DNA from: Tiliqua scincoides | Lineage: Eukaryota > Chordata > Lepidosauria > Squamata > Scincidae | NCBI RefSeq assembly: GCF_035046505.1 | Contig: NC_089822.1 | Span: 90,007,659 to 90,071,658, forward strand | DNA: 64,000 nucleotides | Direction: 5' to 3' | Part shown: one piece after another, positions 45,645 through 57,450 of the stretch | Layout of the letters: the number at the start of each line of letters is the position of its first letter | How positions within the stretch are numbered: the first letter of the stretch is position 1 | Notes under the pieces: model-generated | The model's input: the letters and a program-made list of their open reading frames with translations, nothing else | What the model was told of the DNA's origin: nothing | Databases searched by the model: none | Made by a program: the position numbers and the translations under genes

Positions 45645-46615
45645 GGCAGGCCATACTCTAAATTTAGGGTTGTGATTTGTAGCAGTCTCTGAGGGTGTCC
45701 TCATCACACTATTGGACACCTTTGTACCATTAAATGAGATACTGTGACCCTCAAAACTTCAGAACATTAAAGATGTTTAATATATTTGAATTGTTAGCAC
45801 CATTTGCCTTCATCTGAGAATGTTATCTGTGATTGGGATTTTAATTTCTTTTCAAAAAATCCTCTCCCATAGTCACCCTGGGACAGAATGTTTTCTGACT
45901 TGGAGTTCAATATTTATCACTTAAGTCTTCCAACTCACAGCTATTAGGAGACTTATGGGCACCTATCAAAATTACCAGACTTGACAGAATCTTTTCAAAA
46001 CTCGAAGGGGCACATAAATTCAATTTCAACTCTTATCTGTTTCTCCCATAAATATTGTCAGGTTACTGTGTCTGCTGTGTCTCAATTACTGTTGCTTCCG
46101 GTGCTTAGCCTTAGTACGCCTACTGAACACTTTACTCATTGCTAAAGCATCACACAGTTACTGGTTTCCCTGGCTAGGCCTGGTCTATGGGCAACTGTAC
46201 ACAAAATAAATCCAGATATAGAAGACGTGTTCTCCAACTCAGGGTACCACGATAAGGTGCCGTTTCAGTCTTTTGCAGGAGCTTGGGGAGGATGTCTGGA
46301 TAGGGTGACGCAGTTTGAGCCTGAAGTTGATAGCGGGTTGTTGGGCAGAAGGCCAAGCTCCTGGTATTCTTGGGAGGCTTGGCCAATGCAGAGGCTTTAT
46401 ACCATTTGCCAAATGCATGGCAGGAGCTGAAGCTTCACATTCCTGGAAAACGGAAAGTGCATCAGAAAATGGTTCTGGCACCTGAATGTATTCATGTTCC
46501 AGGACCCTGCTAACTGGATAAAGAAGCCCATTGTAATGGTGGTCATCTTTGTTTAGCTGGAGAGCAACTGCATCTATTCATCCCAGCTCAACATCCCTCT
46601 CAGAGGTTGTTTGCT
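45645..46615. other. intergenic DNA, no supported feature
   Basis: No repeat or gene recognised. Confidence 0.45.
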
Positions 46616-46620
46616 GGTGT

Positions 46621-46622
46621 CT

Positions 46623-46694
<72 letters not shown>

Positions 46695-46697
46695 TCA
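46621..46697. repeat. (CTTT)n microsatellite, about 19 units
   Basis: A perfect TTTC tetranucleotide run, about 70 bp to the left of the 430-bp inverted repeat. Confidence 0.97.
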
Positions 46698-46764
46698 GAC
46701 TGTGAGCTGCTTTGGGGCAAGGAATCATCTCCTTATTGCTTCTCTTTGTAACATAAGAACCATA

Positions 46765-47196
46765 ACTGGAAGAGGATCAAAACCGTGATGAGGATCATCT
46801 AGGATTTGCAACATGTTGTGTGAGCTAAGCATCAAAAGTTTCTGAGAATTCTTCCTCCAGCAAGATGTTAAACAAAATCATAAGGGAGAAAAAGATAATA
46901 TCGGAGACTCGGGAGCTTGAACCAGGAACTTGAAACCAGAGCCTGATTGCTATTCTTGTTTTTTGTTGTCGTCACTTTCCAACCAAAAACTACAAGAATA
47001 GCAATAATGCAATCAGCCTCAGGCTCTGAGGTTCCTGGTTCAAGCTCCAGAATCTCTGATAGGATCTTTTTCTCCCTTATAATTTTGTTTAACATCTTGC
47101 TGGAGGAAGAATTCTCAGAAACATCTGATGTTCAGCTCACACAATACATTGCAAATCCTAGTTGATTCTCATCACGGTTTTGATCCTGTTCCAGCT
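46765..47196. repeat. 430-bp near-perfect inverted repeat (arms about 195-204 bp)
   Basis: The left arm begins actggaagaggatcaaaacc at 46765 and the right arm ends ggttttgatcctgttccagc at 47195. The arms pair through gaattcttcctccagcaag / cttgctggaggaagaattc and through ggagcttgaaccaggaac / gttcctggttcaagctcc, leaving a spacer of about 34 nt at 46959-46992. An 11-nt insertion lies in the right arm near 47005. No clear target duplication or open frame was seen. Confidence 0.88.
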
Positions 47197-47384
47197 AAAG
47201 TCACCAGAAAGTCCTGCAGAAAGCAGTGCAATTGGCTGCTTGCAACTGATTTGGATTGTGATCCTAAGGAGAGACAAGGGGGGTTTGCCCCTTGTTGCCC
47301 CCCCCCCATTTGCCCCTCTTAGGGACGTGATCCTAGGGATCGCTTCCCTGCCTCTCCTCTTCCCCGCCCCATAAAGCAATGGGA

Positions 47385-47435
47385 GAAAGTGTTACATGAA
47401 CCGATGGGTCACGACCCACCAGTTTAAGAACCACT
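47385..47435. mobile_element. 3' fragment of the cagtggttctc hAT MITE
   Basis: It reads gatgggtcacgacccacca, then gtttaagaaccactg: the right terminus of the family at 2348. Confidence 0.65.
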
Positions 47436-48159
47436 GCCTTAGACTATATGGACAATGGTCTGATTAGCAGGAATCTTCTTAACTTTAGCTGTACTATGTT
47501 TATGTGCTTTTTAAAAAAATCTTATTTATCCTTTCCTAGCCACAAAGAAAACATTGCAGCATAAAAAAACATGGACTCCAGAACAGTACATTTTGAAAAT
47601 GCTGCTCAGTCCAGAGACACCTGGCTCTCACAGGTTGCTGTGCAACGTGCCTGAAGACTGTATGTGCATCAAGATGTCACTGCACATTATGCGCAACGAT
47701 TTGCCTAGTTTAGTCCGGAAGGACAGCCAGCCTGGCTGTCATTCTTACATCACGAGCAGGCCCTGTTCCTTGATGTACAAGTGGGAAATGATTCTGCCGA
47801 TGTGCTCAGCTAATCCACACACTGTTCTTTTGCAAATTACTTTGGTGGGATCCTCTGTGGGTTCTCTGTGCGGAAGGTAGATTTGCATATGCTCTTGCTT
47901 GCCACATGTGGGGGGTGGTCCTATATGGGGTTGCAGATGCAGAACAAATGTCCCAAATGTGCAAGATTTGTAGCAGTTGCTTAGGTGTGAGGTGGGAATA
48001 TTGGTTGCATATCTCTCTGAGGATGTATGGGAAGGTAAATCACTTTGCACATTTGTCCAGAGGGAATATACTTCTGTTCATGCATACTTCGGCCCCTCAA
48101 GTCCACCAATTCCCTCCTCTCATCCCAGTTCCCCTCTCACGCTCCACATTGTTCCAGAG

Positions 48160-48388
48160 TAGCCATTTTCAACCAGTGTGCCACAACACATTGGTGTGCC
48201 ACAGATGGTCCACAGGTGTACTGCGGGAAATTGGGAGAGGATCATATTAGTAGGGCTATTGGGGGATGTGAGCCCCCCCCATTGGCAGCACAGTGTGCCT
48301 TGTCAATTGTCAATAAAATGATGGTATGCCTTGAGCATTTGCAAGCCTTGTCAGTGTGCCCTGAGATGGAAAAGATTGAAAGCCACTG
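48160..48388. mobile_element. hAT-type MITE (gttttcaacc family), 229 bp
   Basis: The left end tagccattttcaacc and right end gattgaaagccactg are inverted. The flanks are ttccagag and ttgcagag. The interior repeats the phrase cacattggtgtgcc. A truncated relative lies at 41771-41945. Confidence 0.8.
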
Positions 48389-48569
48389 TTGCAGAGGGCT
48401 CTCCATCCTCAGGACCAACTTAGGGCCCACAGGCAGTGTGGAGAAACAGGGCATTCCCACTTCATGATCAAAGTTCTGCTTGTGCTTCTCTGTGTTCAAC
48501 CCTACACAAATAATTAACAATAATTTAGATTCATATTCAGACAGGGCCTTTTTTTTTTTTTTTTTTTTT

Positions 48570-49800
48570 GCAAGGTGTCAGCTTGTATACTTAATTTCAG
48601 TCCATCAAAGGATAAATGCATTTGGAAGCGGATTTAGATGAAAAAATGACAGACTTCCTAAATGCAGTGAGGCCAGGAGTGCTGTGCTTAATCTGCTGAA
48701 ACTGAATAGGAAATGAGCAAAAACGGATGATGGGATGTCAGTTTTAATCAGCTTTGCGTGGGATTAGCAAAATGGCATCATACTTTCACCAATGGGGAAA
48801 TGTAGTCTCGATTGTTGGAGTCAATTAGGGCATTACTTAAATGTCCGTCTCAGAACAAAACCTTAACAAGAAAGTGATGGATTGCTCTCCATGTTCGTTG
48901 CTGTGTATGAGAAGCATTCAGGAGAACAATAGCTTTGGACTCCTTGTGCTTAAGAATTACTGTGGAGCATTGAAATCTTCATATCGTTAATTACTGAGGA
49001 AAGAAAAACTGTTCTGGAGCTGATAGGGGTTCAGATGTTCTTTTTCAAAAATTCTTCACATTTAGCGACTCCAGTTCAGCAAGATGTATAGTAGCTGTCA
49101 GTCAATAGACAGCCTGGTGCTTGTTCAGGTCCCATTAGGAAGTGAGAAAATGTCTTGGCTGTACCTTCAGTCTCCTTATCTATAACCAACTCAGTCAACC
49201 TCATCTCTTTCTTTCCATGCATTTGATTAAAAAAATGGGACTGACGGTCGTTAAGTTTTCAAATTAGCTGGTGTCCTTGTCTCACCTGATATCAAATTGT
49301 TATGTGTGTAACTGGGAGAAGGGGACATGGTTTGGTGTAGAAAATCTGCACTCAATTTTCTTAAAGAGGGTCCCTTGTTCAATCTTTGATATCTCCAGGC
49401 AGAGCCAAGAAAGACCCTTGTCTGAAACAATGAAGACCTGCTACTAGTCTGTGTACTGAATGAGATTGACCGATGGTCTCACATTAAGGTCGCTTCATGT
49501 GAACATAAAATTGGCTTGAATGGACTATTTGCTCTACTATGTGTGAACAGGCCTTTCAGTAGCATGCCAGGTCTGTTGAAGGCATTGCATGCAGGGAAAT
49601 GCTTGAGGCAAATGGACTGCAGTTCAGAAATAGGAATAACTAGACAAGGGGAAATCAGGAGGCAAGGAAGGTCAGGGCATAGTTGCACCTCATTAGTCTG
49701 AGGTCGCCTCAGATGTCGCCTCAAGATGTCACCTCAGATGCTCACTATGTCAGGTTCTCCATAAAGACAGCCTGGATAGAGTGATGGTTCACCTACTCTT
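48570..49800. other. repeat-poor stretch, possible conserved non-coding DNA
   Basis: After a T-run of about 23 bases (48547-48569) the sequence is AT-balanced, without recognisable repeats or frames. Conservation cannot be judged from one sequence. Confidence 0.35.
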
Positions 49801-49805
49801 CCTAC

Positions 49806-49806
49806 C

Positions 49807-49844
<38 letters not shown>
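49806..49844. repeat. (CT)n microsatellite
   Basis: About 19 CT units just upstream of the L2 relic. Confidence 0.95.
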
Positions 49845-49847
<3 letters not shown>

Positions 49848-49889
49848 CAGCTTCCAAGGGCTCTGTTCTGTTCCAAGGGCTCTGTTCAA

Positions 49890-51160
49890 GTTCTGAGATG
49901 CTATCTGGAAGTGATTGGGGTTTGGATGAAGGCTAATAAACTGAAATTAAATCTAGATAAGACAGAGGTCCTCCTGACCTAGAAGACGGCAATACAGGTG
50001 CTAGATCCTCACCTTGCTTTGGACAGGGTAGCACCCCGTCTGGAAGAGAGGCTGCACAGCCTGGAAGCCCTTCCAGATCAGTAGCTGTGACCCGACTGTC
50101 AGGTGGAGGATGTGGGCAGGGAGACCTTTGTCCAACTTCTGCTGTAACATTAGCTGCAACCGTACCTAAATCAGTTGGATCTGGCTATTGTAGTCCATGC
50201 CCCAGTGATAGCTCGTTGTATAACTATAGTGTAGTCTAGCATTTCTCAAAGTGTGCTCCTAGGAGCCCTGGGGCTCCCCCATTCAGGGCTCCAAGAGTAC
50301 CTCATAAGTGACTAGCATCTGCTTGTTGCTGTAACCCTCTGCACGTGCATTGGTGCTCTGGGGCTCCCCAAGACTGTATGTGTGCCAGCATGGCTCCCTG
50401 ATACTCCATTGAGGAGTATGAAGGGCTCCAGAGTCTGAAAAGTTTGAGAATCACAGGTGTTGACTATTGTAACATGCTCTACATGGGACTGCCCTTGAAG
50501 ATGGTCTGGAAGTTGCAATTAGTGCAGAATGTGGTGGCCTGGGCAGTCACCAGGGCTCAGCAATTTGAGTCTGCCATGCCCTTGCTCTGATGGTTACTCT
50601 GGCTGTCTATTTAATTCTGAACCCAATTCAAGGCCTTTAAAGCCCTCCCTGGCATGGGACTGGGATATTTTAAGAACTGCCATCTCCCAGATCACCCTAC
50701 TTGTCCTTTACAATCATCAGACAGGGCCCTGCTTAGAGTACAGTCACCACCTGAAGCCAAATGGGATGGCAGCAAGAGGCATGACCTTTTCTGTTGTGGC
50801 ACCATGGCTGTGGAAACAACTTTCAGAAGACCTGAGGACAGCCCCTCCTCTCTATGCTTTCCAAAGGGAAACACATTCATGAAGATCCAAAACACATTTA
50901 GTTCCCTTGACTTTTGAGGAGGGATGATTTCCTCAGTGACCTCTTTTTAACTATTGTGTGTAGATGTTGCTACCCTGTGCCGCTTTTATGGTTTGTTCTT
51001 GTTGTAGTGGATGTTCTGTCTGCTCCTTATCTGCATCATTGTTAAACATTTTTATTTTATGTTTTTATTAATGTGAAATGTTTTAGGTTTTATTTTATTA
51101 TCTGTACACAACTTTGAACTTTGAGAAAGCATTTTATAAATCTTTTTCTTTTTTTTTAAA
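49890..51160 (+). mobile_element. L2-clade LINE relic, carries a hAT MITE
   Basis: Plus-strand pieces read K-L-K-L-N-L-D-K-T-E-V-L-L (a late L2 RT motif), then V-D-Y-C-N-M-L-Y-M-G-L-P-L-like sequence near 50460, L-E-Y-S-H-H-L-K-P and F-S-V-V-A-P-W-L-W-K-Q-L-S-E-D-L-R. A T-rich 3' UTR runs to about 51160. Frames are broken in several places. The relic was later hit by a 220-bp hAT-type MITE at 50237-50456. Confidence 0.8.
50237..50456. mobile_element. hAT-type MITE inside the L2 relic, 220 bp
   Basis: Inverted ends tagcatttctcaaagtg and agtttgagaatcacag interrupt the L2 frame. The flanks gtgtagtc (50229-50236) and gtgttgac (50457-50464) match at six of eight bases, a decayed TSD. Confidence 0.75.
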
Positions 51161-51217
51161 TGGTTGCATTTCCTAGGGCTCGGTTTTTGGGGCTAGCTGT
51201 GGCTCATGGCTAGGGCT

Positions 51218-51400
51218 AAGGGCCCAATGCTATCCAACTTTTCAGCAGCAGTGCAGCTGCAATGCAGCCCCGAGGTAAGGTAACAAATGTTCCCATTCCT
51301 TGAGGAGGCCTGTGTGACTGCCTCCCCACCACAGGAGGCAGCGCATGCCCCATTGGCATGGCTGCACCAGCACTGGAAAATTGGATAGGATTGAGCCCTA
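51218..51400. mobile_element. MITE, same family as 7476
   Basis: It runs from gggcccaatgctatccaac to ggataggattgagcccta. The interior closely matches the copy at 21452. Confidence 0.65.
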
Positions 51401-51404
51401 AATC

Positions 51405-52630
51405 CCATTAGTATGCTACACAGACATCCTCTTCCATCAAAGGGGCCAAGACCCTACTATTGCAGTTCCGATGTTACTAGAATTACACAGATCATATCTG
51501 AACAGGGCATGTTTCACGCATCTTTATGGCCTCCGTTGCCATGTCTGTTTCATTGTTACTCCTGGTAAATTTGCTATTGACCAGCTGTTCTTCTGGTACA
51601 AACAACACATGCAAATGAATGCAATGCTACCTAGCTGAAACAGCGAGGCCTCTGGTCCCTTGTCTTTATTACAACCAGCTGCAATTCTCCCCAGAGACCA
51701 ATAGACCCAGAAGATTTATTGTCATCCAATTGGCAGCCGTTTTGGATCAATTGTAGATTTTTCCCCCCTTGTTGTGTTCGTCCACAGTGATTTAATACCG
51801 ATCTTAAAAGCCGTGAATTAAACGGCACCTGTGTCATAGATTCATATGTGCCCTGACTTTGAAGTTATAAATAAAATGTACTGCGTGGGCCTGAGCAGCG
51901 GGTGTGAAAATGTTTCTTAGTATGCTTAAGGTGAAAACAAGTTGGCACTGTTTCCTTAAGGGAAACTTTCACGAAGATCAAATGCACGCATGAGCTGTAA
52001 ATATCCTGCAGGTCTACACACTCTGTTGCTAATGATCTGACTGGATCGAGTCAAGTGGGCTTGTGGCTGCTGGATAGGGTTTTTCAGTTTGGGGAATTGC
52101 CCTAGGCCAGAATGGGGGGGGGGGCAGAGTAGAGTCAGGATATGAGGTGGACATTGATCCAGCCTGGCATTTCTAGTGTTCTTAAATATGGATAGAGGTT
52201 CACGTTGCTTCTCAAAAAAAACAAGTAGATTTATTCAGTTACCCCAAATCTGCTTGCCATCTTGGCTCGTCATGAAATCTATGTCAGAAGCGCATATGAC
52301 TGGTTTGTCTAATGTCGATTCTTTTTTCCCCATATGTGAACATAGTCTAAGGAGGCTTCCTATGAGTGTATTTGTGGGTGAATCCGCAGTCAGCTGAATG
52401 GCCAAGATGGGATCATCTGGCACAGATGGCTGGGGGGGAAGGAGTGATCCTTCTTTAAGTTGCTGCTAGTCCTGATAAGAAAGTGGAACTGGCATTAGGG
52501 TTGCCAGTTTGCTCCAAATCATCCTATTTCTCTATATTTTTTTCCCCAAGCTGGATGGGTGGCAAAGGTTAAGCCATTTGGGGGCCATTTGGGGCTCTCG
52601 CTCTTTATAGTGCTTCTCTTGACTATCAGA
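51405..52630. other. repeat-poor stretch, possible conserved non-coding DNA
   Basis: 51640-52060 in particular has no low-complexity, TIR or LINE signal. No exon-like frame with splice sites was seen. Confidence 0.35.
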
Positions 52631-52639
52631 TCACCCCCC

Positions 52640-52885
52640 TCCCCATTTTATTTATTATATTATTTATTTTTTTCTTCACCTTTTTATACTGCCCTTCCTT
52701 CAAGTTGCTCTAGGTGGTGTACATACTTCTTTCCCTCCTTTTTGTCCTCACAACAACCATGCGAGGTAGGTGAGGCTGAGAGACAGTGAATGGCCTAAGG
52801 TCACCCAGGAAGCTTCATGGCTGGGCGGGGGATTTGAACCTGCATCTTCCACATATATGTCCAAGTTCAGAAACCGTCCTGGCTT
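52640..52885 (-). mobile_element. tRNA-derived (MIR/CORE-like) SINE, minus strand
   Basis: On the plus strand the order is the 3' tail (tttttatactgcccttcc), caaccatgcgaggtaggtga, ggctgagagacagtgaatgg, then gggatttgaacctgc, the inverse of a B box (ggttcaaatcc). Confidence 0.7.
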
Positions 52886-52889
52886 TCAA

Positions 52890-53935
52890 GGGTTGTCAGT
52901 TTTATGATATCAGCAGATCCTGTCTCAGAAGTCTCAAGTGGTTGGATAAATCCAACCCAGCAACCTTAATTAGCATAGGAGGTGAACAGAATCACACTAA
53001 AACAGCAACTGTGTCTGTAAATTACTGCAATGGGAAGCACCCAGTGGTGGACCTCCCATTCATTCTGTGGGGCAAATGCCCTGGGTGTGGAGCCTTGCAC
53101 AGCTTTAGGACCCCGTGGAAGCCACTTTGAAGCTCACGATGGGGTCGGAAACTGTGCTTCTGGTTTAAAGCATCTGGGAACCTCAGAGAGGCTTTTCTGA
53201 TGTGTCCTGGAGTTGTATGAGGCTCCATGAGCTCCAGGTAAGTGGAGGGGGATTTGCGTGCAGGGTGTGGTGATATCCCGTGGGGGGCACCATCACGGAC
53301 CTTTGCCCCAGGGCATGGGACTGGGGAGGTCTGCCACTGGAAGCATCTATTCCATAGTAATTATTCCAGTTTGCCTAATTTTGTGACTGAACTCAGAAGT
53401 GGCTGGAAGCATTCTTAGGACCATTCACACAAGAGTGCCATTTGTAACCCAGGAAAGGCACTAGCAAAGCTATTGATTTTTATCAGCTCTTGATCATCAC
53501 TTTGGATCCTGCTTGACTGATTTTGTAGGCTTCAGAGTTCTACAGATGCAGCCACGAGGGGCTTTGTTGGTGGCTTTCATACATGAATGATATTCTAAAA
53601 GCGCATCTCGCCAGTGTGCATCCATCATTTTATGATGCTATAAGAAAGGAGATTGGCTCAATGATGATAAAACAACTTGCCAAAGCACTTAAAAGGTCCT
53701 TGTGAATAGAGATCTCTATTCTCAATTGCAGTATGTTTAACGTTTCCTCGTTAGTCGAAAGTATTCATCATTCTGAGGCTCGCCATTTATATGAATTCGA
53801 TTGAATGAGACAAAGTGGTCATGTTCTTCTTTATTGGATTTTTTAAAAAAGATATGGCTTCACCTGAGCCATATCATTGTGTTAAGGAAATAGGAAACAC
53901 TGAATAAGCCTGTTGGAGAAAAGGCATTTTAATCT
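52890..53935. other. intergenic DNA, no supported feature
   Basis: Short frames only; no repeat recognised. Confidence 0.4.
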
Positions 53936-54236
53936 GTGGGAAAAGATACTCAGCCTGATGAAATACATTAAAAACAAAATCCCTTAACTGTTCCCTTAAG
54001 GTTCAGGTCTTCTCAGACGACATCTTGATACTCTAAAAGCAAAATCCATTACGATTTTAATGGTGGGATTGTCACATGTGCGTGAACACTAAAAACTCAC
54101 AAAGATACACAAGCACAAATACTAATGCGTATTTTTCCCATTGGGAATGGACACATAATAAAATGGGAAAATGTGGAACAATGTGGGGGGAAAAAAGAAA
54201 CTGGTTGCACTTATTGTGCAATATCCTGCAATAATG

Positions 54237-54377
54237 GTTGGCAACCTTCAGTCTCGAAAGACTATGGTATAAGCCTACAGCACCCGGTATTCCCAGGCGG
54301 TCTCCCATCCAAGTACTAACCAGGCCTGCCCCTGCTTAGCTTCCAAGATCAGATGAGATTGGGCATGTGCAGGGTAA
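54237..54377 (-). mobile_element. 5S rRNA-derived SINE, copy 1
   Basis: On the minus strand the head is the 5S rRNA gene lacking about the first 15 nt: it contains tctgatcttggaagctaag, gcctggttagtacttggatg and gggagaccgcctgggaatac, then ggtgctgtaggct. A 3' tail of about 30 nt (ccatagtctttcgagactga plus aggttgcc) follows. That tail equals the 3' end of the zinc-knuckle LINE. The internal 5S promoter boxes are largely retained. It lies inside a 250-bp repeat unit that is uninterrupted in its homologue near 56160. Confidence 0.85.
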
Positions 54378-54639
54378 CATATCAGGTTGGGCACTGACTT
54401 GTGTCCATCGGAAAGCCGTCTTGATTAGACCAACCGTTGAATCCTTCATAGTGGTGGAAGTGGAGATGCCCCACATGACCTCAGAGGCGAGGCGGGGTTG
54501 CCATCAGGGGCCCATTGCACGGCTTTATCCCAGGCCCCCAATAACTTGGTGCTAGTACTACATAGCATTACTAAACCACGTACCTGATCACAGGTGCTGA
54601 CTTTCACTGCTGGACAAGACTCACTGTACATTTCACAGT

Positions 54640-55820
54640 GAGGAACAGCTGTAAAGCTATCAGCCAGAGGAGCTTGAAAGGAGTGTGACCGAGCCCAACG
54701 AACCAACAGGGGATTGCAGCAATGGCAAAGCAAAGCTGCTCCAGAGTTTTAATTATAATAGGTAACAATAGTACATCAGAGTTAGGCCACCTTGGGGGCT
54801 GACCAAGGGCCCACACTCGGCAAAGGGGTCATCAGGATACAGCCCTGATTCCTCAATCCTGGTGGGAATGGAAATGCCTGATTTAGGGGAGGGACAAGTG
54901 CACATCTTGGGTCCAAGCCCACAACAACTTGGTGCCAGCCCTGCTTACCACTACTGAACCTTATATTATCACGCTTAACCATGGTCACTTCCTTTCACCA
55001 CTAGATGAGACCATTGCACTTTCACAAATAAACGTGTGTTTAACCACCCCATATATTAGCTTCTAATTAGCACGGATGTGTAGTTTGCTGGATGTATTGA
55101 TCTGCATGCGTGTTTGGGCCTAACTTTGTACGCTTGCTCCTGGATGTGTCAAAAGTCCTCCCTCTCTTTCCTCGTGTTGCATCAACACTGGCACTGCTGG
55201 CCTCCCCTGGATCACAGCAGGATCAGATAACAAACTTTAATGGATGCATGTGGGGAAAAATGATAAGAGAGAAACAAACTGAACACCCCCCCCCCATCTA
55301 CATTGTTTCCACAAATTATCCTGGCATGTGCTGCTCTTTGGGTTTTATTTGTCCAAGAAAGAAAACTGTTTCATGTCTTGTCTTGCTTCTGGCCACATTA
55401 TTCTGCTTGAACTCAGTTCATCTCTTAATACAATTCAGCGTTGACCTGGCTGTTTCCCTGTCAATCTAGTTTGCAACATTACTGGAAGCCCCAAGTGCTG
55501 AGAAATATTGCATTTTCCTTTCCCCATGTCCCACAGGTGACCAAGCGTGCCAAAGAAAATGTGACAAAATTATGTTCCTCCATTTTCAGAGGCAATCAAA
55601 AATGTCTCATCAAAAAGTGAAGAGAAGCTGCGCCTGACCTTGGCGGAAAGGAGAGCGATGTTGGGAAACCCAGGTGGGATATGATTTTCCTCCCTGGCAT
55701 CCGTCTCTCCCCCTTGCATTCATATTTTTTCTGTGCTTGCATAGTTTGTCACACTACTGAAGAATCATGGAACCTCAAGTCAGGTTCTGAGGCTTGTGTT
55801 GATTTGTAAGAAAGGTATAA
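54640..55820. repeat. segmental duplication, copy B
   Basis: It is homologous to 44274-45640 in the same orientation, about 10.4 kb away, with the same landmarks (gctatcagccagaggagctt at 54656, cctgaccttggcggaaag at about 55634). Copy B lacks some 150-200 bp present in copy A. Confidence 0.8.
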
Positions 55821-56526
55821 GTGACCTCATCAGATATGCAGCTTAATGAAGTTAATTTACAAAATAAATCCCTTAACTGAGGTTCGGGTCCTCTGAGATT
55901 ATATCTTTGCACTCAGAAAGCAAAACCCATTACAATTTTAATTGTGGGATTATCCCGTACCTGTGTACAATATTATATACTCACATACACAAAAGCACCC
56001 ACACATATTAATAGACACATTTCCCATTAGGGAATGGACTTTGCATTTTCTGTTCATAGAATAAAACGACTGTATAAAGCAATGTGCGAATAAAACAAAC
56101 TGGGTGAAAACATCTTGGGCAACATATCAGGTACATTCATTCGTAGCGACTGTGGCAGGATATTAGGTAAACCAGTTGGGGCACTGGCTCACGACGGGCC
56201 CTGAATCCTCCATAATGGTGGGAGGAAGAATGCCTGATGTGACATCAGAGAGCAGGCAGGGAATACCATCAGAAGTCTGTCGCATGGCTTTATCCCACAA
56301 CCCCCAGCAACCTGGTGCCGACACTGCTTATCATTACTCAAAACTTTTATACCTGACCATGGTTGCTTGCTTTCATGACAGGATGAGACAACTCTGCAGC
56401 TTATAGAGCGGATTCATTGGTACCACATATAGCAAGAGATTAGCATTACTGCATCGTTGGTCTCCATGCAACTATACGTTACATTCAAGCCATTACTCTG
56501 CATTTAAGTTACACTGTTTTGTTGTA

Positions 56527-56889
56527 CAGCAAATCCTCACTTAAAGTTGTGGAGAGCTTCTTGGAAACTGCAACTTTAAGCAATTCAACTTATAACGAAG
56601 CCAATTTTACTGTAGGCTAATTGATATATGTAAACAAGAGTTCCTACTATAGCATATTTTTGGTCACAGAAATCACCCAACTTCTAAATAAAGATCCCAA
56701 ACGCTTCTAATACTTGAACATTGAAAACAAATGTGAACTTTTGGGGCCAGAGAAAATCAATGCAGACATGGGGAGAATGGGCAGACTCCACACAGACAGT
56801 GGCCCTGATTGGGAATTGTTTTGTTTTTTTCACATCAACCTTTTAACGAAATGACTTAAAATGAAATGACTTTAAGTGAGGATTTGCTA
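56527..56889. mobile_element. Tigger/mariner-type MITE with TA target, 363 bp
   Basis: The termini cagcaaatcctcacttaaag and ctttaagtgaggatttgcta are inverted repeats flanked by TA (56525-56526, 56890-56891). A second inner motif (acttaaaatgaaatgac) sits near the right end. No transposase frame is present. Confidence 0.85.
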
Positions 56890-57308
56890 TACTAGATTAC
56901 ATAAAGATATCAGAGAACATCCACTCCATTAACTCTGGATAGGACACAGTTGGCCTTGGGATAGTTATAGTCCATGAAATGGACTTTTTCCCATCAGAAA
57001 GGCTAGGGAGCATATTATTAGAGCAAACCTTAATTTATGAGACGAGCCCAGTGACAATCCACCCTGTGAATTAAAAGTTCCACCCAAGAATATCATTTTT
57101 CACTGGAGTCACAAATAATGAAAGATTGAATTGGCAACTGGAGCTACACACCTTAAGTTCCTGAAAAATTTGTTCTTTTTAGATTTAGGAAGGATTCCAT
57201 CCTGCTCCCTTTCCCAAAGTCTGTGTTAAAATGCTGTTCTTCTCAGTTAAGCAGAACAGAAAAAGCAGCATTCTGTACCCAGATTGTCAAGGGTACCATT
57301 AAAACAAG

Positions 57309-57450
57309 CAGTAGCGTAACTAGGGTGGAGCCACAAAGGCACCGTCTTGGGTACAAACTGATCAGGGGTACAGAAGGGCATTAAAACTCATGGAAGTTAT
57401 TGACGATTTATTAGGACAATATGAAATAATTTAATGCGTTCTAGTCTGTG
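57309..57450. mobile_element. hAT-like fragment (cagtagcgtaactaggg end)
   Basis: It starts cagtagcgtaactaggg, resembling the cagtggcatagctag end at 10398. No matching right terminus was seen. Confidence 0.4.

Larger units (their letters stand above)
53940..56420. repeat. tandem array of about 1.9-kb units with 250-bp sub-units
   Basis: The segment 53940-54235 (aaatcccttaactg, ttaatggtgggatt, cccattgggaatggac) recurs at 55860-56100 (aaatcccttaactgag, ttaattgtgggattatc). Each is followed by a 250-bp unit (54390-54625 and 56160-56410). Another copy of the unit is at 54780-55060 and a fourth at 44503-44790. The units share tggcactgac, ggtggga-tgg-a-atgcc, caacttggtgcca and ggatgagac landmarks, and the 44503 copy ends in aataaa. 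The family is not recognised. Confidence 0.65.

Noticed and set aside
46549-46788. Ser-Phe-Leu repeat peptide
   Set aside because: Translation of the (CTTT)n microsatellite.
54237-54377. A functional 5S rRNA gene
   Set aside because: The first 15 or so bases are missing, there is no T-run terminator after the 5S part, and a LINE-type tail is attached.
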